Assembly (NCBI GenBank): GCA_027605045.1
Contig: JAQFWX010000154.1
Location: 1-64,000 of the forward strand
DNA: 64,000 nt
Source of the DNA: Phallus indusiatus
Lineage: Eukaryota > Basidiomycota > Agaricomycetes > Phallales > Phallaceae
Reading direction: 5' to 3'
The notes beneath the pieces are model-generated. The model was not told where the DNA came from, did no database searches, and was given only the letters and a program-made list of their open reading frames with translations. Positions 23,639 through 34,241 of the stretch are shown here, in pieces (the first letter of the stretch is position 1; every line of letters begins with the position of its first letter). The position numbers were made by a program, and so were the translations under genes.

Positions 23639-24868
23639 TGCTTGTAACGTTATCGAGCTGAGCCGTTTGGAGAGAAATGTAGACTGTTTATATAGAGCTG
23701 CAGCGAGTGTACGTCATTTTTGAAATGACTAAGTATATTATGCACCGTCCCTAAACAACACAAATCAAGTGTGAATGCTGTCGGACATACCGGATGCAGA
23801 CTGATAGAGTTGGTTATTGCAATGCTCCATCGCCGTATGTAAGAAATCAGAACATTTAATGATGGCGCACACAGAACTTTGCGTCCTTCCAGCAAATCAT
23901 ATCTTTCTCTGAAGCTGTCTTCAACATGGATGAGAGAAGGGGGTAGGTTCGAGGTCAGTTATTCAGATTTTTCCAAACTTGTTTCGGTACAATACTCTGG
24001 TGGCAGCGACTGTTGATCAAGTCCCCGTACGTCATTGGATGACTAAAAGCACGCCAAGTCCTAAGTGTTTTTTCCTTGCAAGTTCATCAATGAGACAACA
24101 TCACGACTGATATATCGGACCCACCGGTACAATGATGTCAATGCTGCGATACTTCTTCTCCCGGAGGACTGACAATACCAAACTTGATCTCTGTCCCTGA
24201 AGTAAACCCATGTGTACACCTCTCAATTTCTCAAGATTGATATTGATATGGAGAAGAAAGAGAAGAAAGTTTTCAGAGAGGTTGTCGTTTCCACTCAATG
24301 TGTTTGAACAACAAACGTGACCAATATGAGCCTTGGCATTAGACTGATGAAAAACCACGCCATTGTGTAATGACTAAAAGCCATGCATCGTCCCTAATGC
24401 TTTCTTCTCCGAGCTCGGACGAGACGAGACGAGACAGCGAATGGTATCGGACTCACCGGTACCAAGACTAGGAAATTTCACAATCCTGCAAATACTGAAT
24501 GATGCTCAGAGACATCTATCCGACAATTCCGAATGACATTTGGAAGTCACGTATTGACTCTCAACAGAGTCAAACAAAATAGCTAGTTTACCTTTAAGAC
24601 AGTGAATTCTTCTGGTGCTATGAGAGAGGTTCGGCACCGGACAAAGCCGAGCGCATTCGTGTTTACGTCAGCATGAGCCAACCAATCAGTGATGGCCGTG
24701 ACCGTCAACTGACACGTATTTGCGCTTCCCAATCCTTTCGTCAACGTTTTCCAGCCGTTTCTTTATACCCATCCTCTTCATCTTTCAATACAATTACAAT
24801 TCTCCTTGTACCATTTTGGTGATTTTTCAGTCAATTTAACATTTGGAATCTCTCGTTGTGTCGCAGCA
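23639..24868. promoter_or_regulatory. Divergent intergenic region between the DUF427 gene and HRD1
   Basis: 1.23 kb that must hold both promoters. It contains three diverged direct repeats (separate entry). Near HRD1 there are a CCAAT box at about 24680 and an ACGTCA at about 24665. No coding frame is supported. Confidence 0.45.
23710..24500. repeat. Three diverged direct repeats, period about 0.33 kb
   Basis: The block ATGACTAA begins at 23725, 24039 and 24370, each time preceded by a (C)GTCATT or GCCATT block. A second block, TCGGACNNACCGG, begins at 23781, 24115 and 24447. Order and spacing are kept, with the second and third copies closest to each other (ATGACTAAAAGC, CACCGGTAC). The rest of each copy has drifted. 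Origin is unknown; it could be an old local duplication of regulatory DNA. Confidence 0.5.
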
Positions 24869-27800
24869 ATGCCATTCGCACAAGTATGTGATAAACACCC
24901 TCATGTCTTGTTTTGGTTAATCATATCATAATGTCTGTCTAGGAGTTGTTACGACCTTATGCCAGATTGGCGACCGTCAACCGGTATATTTTACATCTTA
25001 ACTGTTCCAAACGCTCTGGCTTATTCCATTTGATTGAAGACTTGCGCTTTACGCTGTTCTTTCCACGCTAGCCGTTTCAGTCGTAATCTTCAACGCATTC
25101 AAAACTTACAGTAATTTCTATGCTGTTGCGGTTCACCTCTCTCGAAGTAATCGTAGTGTTATGGTGAGCATGCCGTGCATGTGGAAACATATATCTTTAC
25201 TGAAGAGTCCATTATTTCTTATCCTATTCAGGTACTGGCCAACTTCGGTATTCTTTGTTCAGTATTGACGGGGCATGCATTCCAACAAATATTTTTCGGT
25301 TCTCTGCGGGCGAGTGAAGTTGAAGTAAGTAACAATCAAACCACATCAATTTGTAGTTTCCAATCCTGAATATCTCACGTCAGCGACTTTATGACAAAAT
25401 TTGGTTCTTTTTGACAGAATCGCTCCTCGCATTCACCATTTTTCGAGATGAGTTTGATGCTAGCTTCGCGGTTATGTTCGGTTTCCTCCTATTTGTCAAA
25501 TGCTTCCACTGGCTTATGAGTTTTCGGATTGAATGGGTAGGCCCATACTTTCACCTTTATCTTTCTCGTACTTCAACGTATCACGGCGCAGATGGATCAA
25601 GTGCAATACCCGGGACCCAATGTCTGGTTCCATATCCGCATTAATGTTCTATTTTTCTTCTTGTGGTTCATTGATGTCATCATGGTTTGCTTCTCGATTG
25701 AAAGTATCCTGACCAATGGTATTGGCGCCGTTGTGCTGTTTGCTAGTGAAGTGAGCTTGTATCTTTTCGTTTTCAAATTGAGTTAAATTGACAACCTATT
25801 ACCAGTATTCCATTCTTTTGGCTAGCGCTCTTAACTCTATAAGCAAATATCTCATCATATGGTACGACACCCGCCGTGCAGCTTCCCGAGGAGGTGAAAA
25901 TGCCCCGGTTTGGGAGAATAAAAGCATGTATATTTTTTATGTTGAGCTGACTACAGGTATACATACTTTCCCCAATATTCGCCCCAACCTTTTGTCGTTC
26001 TCATTATTCCATCAGATTTTCTCAAGTTAGTCACATACATGACATTCTTCCTTATCGTGCTCACATTCTATGGCTTGCCACTGAACATTGTACGAGACAT
26101 TTACATCACGGCACGTTCGTTCTATCAGCGATGCCGCGATTTAGTTCGATACCGCACTGCCACTCGTAATATGGATGAACGATATCCCAACGCTACGGAG
26201 ACTGATCTATCCCAATTGAGTGACCGGACATGCATAATCTGTAGGGAGGAAATGCATCATCGAGACTCGACCCCCGCCTCAAATGGCGCCGCAGGCGTAC
26301 AGCCGGCTCAGCAAGGGGCAGCTCCAGAAACTCTTCACCGATCATCTGGAATAAACGATACGCCGAAGAAATTACCTTGTGGTCATGTGTTTCATTTCCA
26401 CTGTTTGCGATCCTGGTTGGAACGTCAACAAAGTTGTCCCACTTGTCGTCGTACTGTTTTGGACACAAGACCAGCTAACGGTCCTGGTATCGCGGCGGGT
26501 GCGGGTCAAGGAGGGCCAGGTGCGAATGCACCAGCTCCTGGGGTAGCACCCCAACCCAATGGGAATATAGCAGGGGCCCGACCACAGGGTTTCTTGGCAC
26601 GGTGGCTTCACGGTGCAGGAATGGCACCCCCTCTTGTCCCCGGTCAATTCGCTCCCGGACCAATGGCCGAAAATATCCAAGGGCAGGCGCAGGTTCCAGG
26701 TCAAATGCAACAGCCTTTACAGCAGCAGCAGCAGCCCCCACCTTTCGGATTTCCAAATCCCTTTGGACCGTGGTTGCAGCCTCCAGTTCCACCGCAAAAT
26801 CAGCAATACCAACAACCTCTGCAGCAGCAGCAGCCCGCTCCTGCTCCTGTTCAGGTGTTACAAGGATTTTATATCGGAAACCAGTGGCAGCCTTGGGGTC
26901 AGGAGCAACAGCAACAGCAACCGTATCAGAACCATGTAGCAGCTCAAACTCAAGTGGAAGGTCAACCTCAATCTCAACAGCAATCACCCACACCTACTCC
27001 AACTGTTCCTATTGACCCCGTGTCTACCAATGCAGCCACGCCGACTGCTACCTCATCCGATGTACTCGATGCCTCAACAACAGCGAGAGAAGCAGCCGCA
27101 CTAGCGGCAATGCGGAGACTGGGAACCATTAATAACTCCGGTTCGACTTCCAGTTCAAGTACCGACCAAAATCAAAATCAAGGTAGATCACCTGTACCTG
27201 GCACTGGTGGTCGACCGCCTGCACTAAACACAGGCCTAAATGTTGGTACTAGTAATAATAATACGGGCTCCAACACTGCTATCCCATCTCTTATCCCACC
27301 CGTCTCTTTGCCATCTGCATCTGCAAACTCCACTTCTGCCACTCCTTCCTCTGCGAATGTGCGTGCACCATCACCGTCACCGTATAGAACAACGCCTGTT
27401 CCTTCCCTTATCCCACTCTTTGATCCAGCTAGTACATCAGCTACCATTGTTCCTCCTCCACTCGGAAACAGGACCAACCCAAACGCTTCGCGTTATCTTC
27501 CATCCCGTTCACGCTCCCCATATCTTTTCCCGGCACGTCCCTCGAGCTCTACTTCGCAGACGCGGCTCGACGATATGACAATTCCAGAATTGCGAGACCT
27601 TCTCCAACTGCCAACGTTTTCTTTAACAGACGAACGACTTGCGAGACTTGATACACTCACTCGCGAGGCCATTGAGACAAGACTCCGGATACTGGAAGAA
27701 GTACAGGCAGTCATGTGGCGTTGTTCAGAGGAACTTATAAGAATGCGAAGTTTGTTGCCTCCAACACGAGAGCAAAGCGAGGGTCCCGGAAGAACCGAGG

Positions 27801-28066
27801 CGGCATCTTCATCCTCACCTACTGTTTCGCCCATCCCGGGTTCGTCGAACTCACAAGTATCTTCAGGTGCTGTACCAGGTACCAACGAGGCTACATCGAG
27901 CTCATCTACATCGAAAACTATTGACCCTGAAGTACCAAAATTAATTGAGCCGACTACATCGGATATGCCGAGTCTGGAAGATACGCCAGAGTCTCGTCTG
28001 CCTCTAGCTGAAGCAAGCTCAAGCGTGGAAAATCATGTCCGATCTGGAAAGGAACCGGAGCGATAA
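24869..28066 (+). CDS. HRD1: ERAD E3 ubiquitin ligase HRD1 (synoviolin)
   Basis: Multi-spanning ER-membrane RING ligase that ubiquitinates misfolded proteins and forms the retrotranslocation channel. Exons 24869..24883, 24943..24983, 25040..25163, 25232..25324, 25384..25536, 25592..25750, 25806..25956 and 26016..28066 give 928 aa. The first 270 or so residues hold several transmembrane helices (e.g. LALYAVLSTLAVSVVIF, ESLLAFTIF, VLFFFLWFIDVIMVCF, TFFLIVLTFYGLPLNI). The RING-H2 runs from CIIC (about residue 318) through CGHVFHFHCLRSWLE to CPTC (about 386), all ligands present, with an Ala/Gln-rich loop of about 50 residues inside it. The roughly 540-residue tail is rich in Gln, Pro, Ser and Thr, with polyQ runs near 26715-26920, and ends with an acidic helix. 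The first exon codes only five residues. Confidence 0.95.
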
Positions 28067-28249
28067 AGAAGAAACAAAAACACATCCACAGATGATGAAT
28101 TCTTTTGAAATAAAGTTTTCTTCGGTTCTTTTTTTGACTGTGCGATTCGATCCTTTCTCGTCGCGCTGTGTACAACGATGTGCTTGTCCAATCAACTATA
28201 ATACATATTATTATGTTATATTATAGGCCTGTCTTATCAGAAGTCTGAA

Positions 28250-28900
28250 TTAGCTTTGGGAAACGCAAATTTCATCCAATTGCCGTTTAACGATATCTCC
28301 TCTAACTCTATTCTTATCCACGCTCTTGTAAAATTCTTTGATAACGATGCCTTTGGTTTTTGGATCTCCTTTGGTGCCTTCTGGCAAATTGCTAAGAATA
28401 TTTTGAAGAAGGGCTTTGACTTCGCTTGGGCTTAAGAGGGAAGGAAGATAATTTGACAAAATCCCTGCTTCATGTTTTTCTTTTTCAGCTAAGTCCTGGC
28501 GCTGAGCGTTTTGATATTGCAATGCTGCATCAAGCTTAGGGAGAAAAGAACAAATAAGCTACGGTGAAGCCCCGGGACGGCCGCTCACCCTCTGTTGTTC
28601 CGCTTTTCGAATTATGGAGATAAAGTCAGACTGCTGGAATACTTTCTTGGGCGAGTCTTTTTGAATTGCATATATATCGGCGAGAACAGACTATCCACTA
28701 TGGGTGAGGACATAAATCGTACAAAACTAAAATAAACATACACGGATGGTTGTGGAAGTTAGCGAATCTTTCGCTTTCATCGCATTTTTGAGATCCGCAC
28801 GAAGATGGGATAAAACATCCTCAGCACGCAGAACATTTGCGGTCGTAAACCTGCGAGTTTTGGGGATGTAACGGTTTGTACTAGTAATTCCGCGCAACAT
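28250..28900 (-). CDS. AIM41: YqeY/Aim41-like mitochondrial protein
   Basis: Three exons (28900..28742, 28690..28589, 28534..28250) give 181 aa. After an Arg/Thr-rich presequence (MLRGITSTNRYIPKTRR) comes the YqeY fold: LRADLKNAMKAKDSLTSTTIRSVLADI, FISIIRKAEQQR, and YQNAQRQDLAEKEKHEAGILSNYLP with LLSPSEV. In bacteria and mitochondria the domain is related to the GatB tail of tRNA-dependent amidotransferases; the role of Aim41 is poorly known. Convergent with HRD1 (183 bp) and divergent from the queuosine gene. Confidence 0.9.
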
Positions 28901-28949
28901 AGAACGCTTGAGTTGATGGTATTTGAAGTCCGCGTCGAGTAGCCTCAGA
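28901..28949. promoter_or_regulatory. 49-bp divergent gap between two start codons
   Basis: Only 49 bp separate the AIM41-like ATG (28900, minus) from the queuosine-salvage ATG (28950, plus). Both starts are supported by conserved N-terminal sequence, so the transcripts must either overlap or have very short leaders. Confidence 0.6.
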
Positions 28950-30383
28950 ATGGCTTCGAGTACCGTTCCACCATTTCCGTCCGCAGATAACTATCTTTCC
29001 TCTATTCGAGAATCGGCAAGGAAAGCTCGTGAATCGTCTGGTATTACGGTGAATTAGAATGCTGGAGATATTGGAAAAGACTCATAATATTACTTTCGAC
29101 GTGTTTCGCTTAGGTTTCGCATGAAGCTATCCGAGCTTTGCTGCATTCATCTGCGTTCCAAGATACCTTTCAAACACTTTCGACAGCACATGGTTTAACT
29201 CTCCCACTGAACTTCCCCAGCCCCCTTTCTGAACTCAATCTGCTCTCCCTTTTGTCACTCATCAATTTTGGATCGGGTTATCGTATACCCTTGCACGAAG
29301 CAACAGGACGAGGCGCATGGGATTCGATCAGATGTATCATACTTTCACTATTTATCTCTTCAGCAGCAGAGGACGGAAGCGATAACCTCTCTGCAAGAGC
29401 GATCAAAGAAATATCGATCGCCCGTGTTGCCGAAATGATGAATGTGTCCTTACATATTGAAAGACCTCACGAATCGATTCCAGGAGTAACAGTGGGCGAA
29501 CTAGGTGGTCCCTTATATGAGCTTGTTAAACTTGTCACGGACGTGTTGAATGAAACCGGGCGAATTCTCGTTGACCAAGGATACCCCGATCTGGGATCAT
29601 TCGTTTTAGAATCGCTCAAGGAAAGCAAAAGACTCAGTAAAGAAAACGAAGTCGATGTTGATTTTGTTTTGGACAAGGTAGATTCAATTTAAAGTGTATT
29701 TCATATCACTTAAAAAATCCTTGTTCTACTAGCTCGTTCGGGCTATCCCCGCTTTCCGCGACATGGCTATGATTAACGGGCAACGTAAGGTGTTCCATTG
29801 TTTGCCTTTATATTTGCTAAACCTATAATTTCCAGCTATATACGTATTCAAGAAGGCTCTCTTTTTGCTTCATGGAATAACACAACGATTTGGAAGAGAC
29901 AAAGCGGCTGGGACGGCAATACCCTACCCTTCAACTTCTCATCTTCCCGTCTTTTCAGACAATGTTATACCATCTATCCTCGTGCACCTCCGCATCCTCG
30001 ATCTTTCAACAGCGTCCTCCCCTTCTCTTCGCGATGCATTCAAATCATCGCTCGCACTATCAGATATCGATTCGCTTCTTTCCCTTTCTCCCGATAAAGA
30101 GTTTACACCCGAAGAACGAAAACTGATCAAAGATCGAGCAAGAACACATGCTCCTAAACAGGGACCTGTGCTTGCATCTGAAGATGCATTTGTTTTGAGA
30201 GCAGCCGCGATCGATGCTTGTGAAGATATTATTAGAATCGCAGCAACAGAAAACGATCTACCAGAAAGCATCAAGCAAATGGTACTTCCCGAGTTAGATG
30301 CATGGTTATGGGCTGGTGCGAAGGACCGGTCTGATTATCGAGAATTAGTTAGATTTGTGGAAAGAAACACTGTGTTTTTCTAA
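28950..30383 (+). CDS. Queuosine 5'-phosphate N-glycosylase/hydrolase (queuosine salvage, DUF2419)
   Basis: Releases queuine from queuosine 5'-phosphate so that it can be inserted into tRNA. Exons 28950..29048, 29114..29677, 29733..29784 and 29836..30383 give 420 aa. Family features: N-terminal SIRESARKARESSGI, LLSLINFGSGYR, the GRGAWDSIRC segment, AFRDMAMINGQPIYVFKKALFLLHGI, LPVFSDNVIPSILVHL, the RAAAIDACEDIIRIA helix, and the C-terminal LDAWLWAGAKDRSDYRELVRFVERNTVFF, which ends at the stop as family members do. Eukaryotes take up queuine or its derivatives from bacteria, so the gene indicates salvage rather than synthesis. Confidence 0.92.
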
Positions 30384-30491
30384 ATGGAGAATTTGCCATT
30401 GTGAGGAACGAGGTCAGAGCTCAAACGTCAAAAGGCGTTTTAATTGTTTACGTAAAAATTCTTTCCCTGGCTTTCGCAATTTTTTCTCCAA

Positions 30492-30827
30492 ATGCCGCCG
30501 GGGGAGGTTGAAACAAAGCCAACTAACACTGCACTTCCTCTCAGTTCAATATTGCACGATCTAGCATTAATCAGGGCAAATGATATAGATTTGCATGCTA
30601 TACTCCGCGAAACAAACGTAAATGCCGGCGATTCAACTTCGAAAGTCGATTCTAGCACCGAAGACTCCCTCGATAAATCTCGCGAATTTATATCCCGAGC
30701 CCGGAGTGTTCTGAAATTGCAATCATCGGGCGAACTAGATAACTTAATGTCAAGAATTGAACGAATCCGAGCTGTGATGGAGAGCACTTTAGAAAGCGTT
30801 TCTGGTGAAAGCCCGGAAGAAGCTTGA
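30492..30827 (+). CDS. Small hypothetical protein (111 aa)
   Basis: Single-exon frame beginning MPPGEVETKPTN, 108 bp downstream of the queuosine gene on the same strand. It is predicted helical with an acidic, Ser-rich middle and heptad-like hydrophobic spacing in SREFISRARSVLKL and LDNLMSRIERIRAVME, so it may form a coiled coil. No family recognised. Composition and the natural-looking amphipathic helices argue for a real protein. Confidence 0.55.
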   Translation: MPPGEVETKPTNTALPLSSILHDLALIRANDIDLHAILRETNVNAGDSTSKVDSSTEDSLDKSREFISRARSVLKLQSSGELDNLMSRIERIRAVMESTLESVSGESPEEA

Positions 30828-33800
30828 TCAAGCATTTGAACCGTGTGGGTATGTGCACTAGTATTTGCTTTGGGAACCTGTTTCATCCATCTCCTGTAGT
30901 AATATCAGATTATGTCAAAGCACTGTACATTGTGCATATGTAGTATAGTCAATTTTCAGGCAGCCAAGCCAATCCGTTGCACGCTGATCATGCTAATAAA
31001 CTGACCAGGTTTTGACATTGGGCGCTGTACCTAAACCGATGTTCGGTTTCATTTTCAATCTCGATTTCCTATGGAATCAGCGGTACAGACGAAGATCTAC
31101 TAAAACTGCGGAGAAGGAAGACTAAACGGGCGAGAATCAGAGTTTAGCACATCTAGACAAGAACGAATAAACCCCTTGAATGGCAAGGGACCCGAATAGT
31201 CTCATCAATGAAATCTGCAATGATTGGAACTTGTTGGTTTGGGCACTAATCAATTGTCGACTCTTGGCAAGATTTTGCGAAAATCGATCGAGAAGGAATG
31301 GGATACATCAAGTCTTGAGGTTTAGTAAGAAGCATCTAGTAACACATGCTTCATTCAAGTATTTTGACATTCCAGAACTACGTGGATACATACTAATGGA
31401 TAACTGAAAGATCATATCTTAATTGCATTCTGAGAAACACCGGACTTACGACATATGGAGGTTACAACACATTTCAGAATATCAGACTGTGGCTAATCGA
31501 CAAGACTACTTCGAATATAGAGCATGCTCCGGTCACAAACGAAGATCTGCTCGGCATGACCACATGAGTACTAGAACTAACGGCAGAAGTAGAATTGACT
31601 AAATTAAAAAGATCTAATTGGGGCGTCATGGTGACGGAATGGTTTATAATTGACCTTTCTCCTCTCATGACCTGAAAAACATAGCTTCTAGGAGGGTTGA
31701 GAATCGTTTGAAACATATTGAAAGTTTTTCAGCTAAGTTCTCCGGGGTTCAACCAGTCGAGACCCGATCGATCCAAGAAACGATCGCTGTCAGACTTGGT
31801 TTGACTAGCATCTGCCGTGACTGAATAAATCCCGCTCATCTCGTCGAAAAGACAAATGGGTTTTGAAAAACCGAGTTTCACTGATTTGAAATTGATCAGT
31901 CAACAAACACATAAGATCAGATCAGTATATTTGTTGTTGAATTTGAATCCTCTAGAATAGACTCAGTGACGACGCGCTCCGTAACACAACTATGATGACA
32001 TCATTAAACAATCGCATGTGACACTGTGACATTGTGACCAAACCAAATACGAAATTGGGGTAGAGGTTGAAGTGTCTGGGGGACTTGAGAGAAGAGTGAG
32101 AAAGGGCGGGACCGACGGGTATGCGCTATTATCCCAAAATAGTCAAAAGAGATTTGCGCACGAGGTGCAAAAAAAAATGACTGGGTTGAGATGGCAGCTG
32201 ACTCGAAATGTCTGGCAAAACTCAGGCCTCAAAGAAAGAGAGGGGAGAGAGAAAGAAAAAAACAAGGGGATCTACGTTATGTACCTAAGATTACGAACAG
32301 AACAATACGAGAACCTGACAAAAAAAGGTTTTTAATAAAGATAGATAGATTGACTCGAGTTCGACATGATTATCGGGAGAGATGCATGCATGCAGTGCCC
32401 CTGGGAGAAGAAGAAGACAGTCACTGGCAAAACCAATGCTTCGAACAAAAGAAAAAAGTCAAGGAACCCCGTTTCTGTTTAGACGATGTAATTGAGACGA
32501 TGTGTCATTCCATTCTTGTGTACGTACTCGCACAACGTATGCACAATGAACTGAGAGCGCAGTGAGGAAAAAAATTCAAATTTAAATTTAGAATAGCGCT
32601 CTTGTTTTTTCTCAGGGTCTCGGAGCAGAAAAAGCAGAAACAGGCAGCCCTGCAACGCCTCCTGAACAAAGCGTAAACAAGTTTCGGCATACATACATAC
32701 TCATTGTTGTTCAGGTGAGATCAGCCCGTGGGAGACATTTCGGGTACAGAAGTACTAATCATGGACAATGAACAAAAAAAAATAAGATAGTAATTTTTTC
32801 GTTCTATTCGCTTCGGTTTTAATTTATTTATACTACAATCAATATACAACCAATAAGCACAGTTTGTTTTTGAGGTGAAAGAAGCAAAGGAAAAATAAAC
32901 CGTTGAAATCGGTTGGCGAGATACACAAAAAGAGAAAAAAAAGAAATGACAAGAGAGATTGCTGAGAGATATATCCTAAAACACTGAAACGATATAAGAG
33001 GAAGAGAGAGAGAGAGAGGGAGAGGAAAAAGAGATATAGGAGAAGATGATGAAAACAAAAAGCATGGGAGTCGAATAAAACACTCTTTAGATTTTTGAGG
33101 CGCTCAGATAAAAAAGGGGAATGGCGCAGAGACGAGAGACGAGAGAGACAGAGGGATCGCACAGGAGAGAGATAGAGAAAATCGAAAATAAATCATAAAA
33201 GATGGGTAGTCCGAGGAGGGGGGATATTAACCAAGATGACAAAAAAGACTGTCATTCTTGCTTGAACCTGGACGTGCCCAAGCGGTGGAAAGGCAATCAC
33301 AGCCTTTCTTTGGCTCTTGACTCGAAAGAGATACATTTGCAGATATATGCAGGTATACCATAGCTCAAGGCAGTCCAAGGGTGGTTAGGAGAAGCCGACA
33401 GAGTATATACAAGTTCGTCCAGCAAAGCAGGTTGGGTTGGGCAGAGTGTAGTGTAGCGGCAGATAGGCAGAGGCTGTCGAAGGAGGCGATGTCGTTTTCT
33501 TTGGTTCGTTGCTTATCATATCCTTTCGTTAAAAAGGGAGAAAATAGAAAACAGAAAAAGAGTTGGCGCAAGGAAAAGAAAAGCCCGGGTATTCTAAATT
33601 GTTGGGCTAGACGGAGGACGGAGGAGGCTGAGCTGAGCTGAGGGTAAACCCGGGAGGTAAGGAGGTTGGTGGGGAGGGATGATCGATGATCAAGAAATCG
33701 TACTCGTCGTTTTGTTCATTTGTTTATAGTCGTCATTTTTGTCGCAAATCACTTTCCCAATCGAGGAAACCAACGCTTGTCAGTGCACGCGAAGGAGAAG

Positions 33801-34241
33801 CGGGTGTAGGGGGTGTGGGAGGTAGGGTATGTTTCATTCAATCCAGCACAATGAACGAAAGAAAAGGGGGAGAAGAGAGGGTCCATGCGCCTGGAGGTAA
33901 ACCAACCCACACGTGTCGGCAGAGGCGAACAATAGAGAGGAGGGAGGGAGGCCCCGGGAAGAATAACGAAACTCGAGAGGACAATTGGAATATATATGAT
34001 GAGAGAGAGCATCAAGCCGCCATAATATCCGCAATTCCATTTCATAAGAGAAGCAACCGAGAATATATCTCTCCTGTACGTCAACGAACAAGAAAAGAAA
34101 ACTCTATGCCCTCCCACCCCCACTCGGTGATATGTTTGTGACAACAAGTCTTGCGCCGAAACCCCCAAAAGAAGAGACGAAAACGTGAAAGGAGAATAAT
34201 ATAATATATATATATGAAAGCGAAGAATATATATCTCAATA
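30828..34241. other. 3.4-kb region without a clear gene; probable long 3' flank of the HMG-box gene
   Basis: No frame shows family resemblance or proper codon structure. From about 32.1 kb the plus strand is strongly purine-rich, with GA runs near 33000-33180 and an AT run near 34200-34215. The RNA of the minus-strand HMG-box gene would therefore be pyrimidine-rich here. A long 3' UTR or a non-coding transcript are both possible. Several short plus-strand frames (e.g. 33686-34141) look incidental. Confidence 0.5.

Noticed and set aside
24680..24700. CCAAT-N9-CCGTG near HRD1, compared with the mammalian ER-stress element
   Set aside because: The second half differs from CCACG at two positions and fungi use other UPR elements; not enough to call.
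26475..26993. Long minus-strand frame within HRD1
   Set aside because: Shadow of the Gln/Pro-rich tail; low-complexity composition explains the absence of stops.
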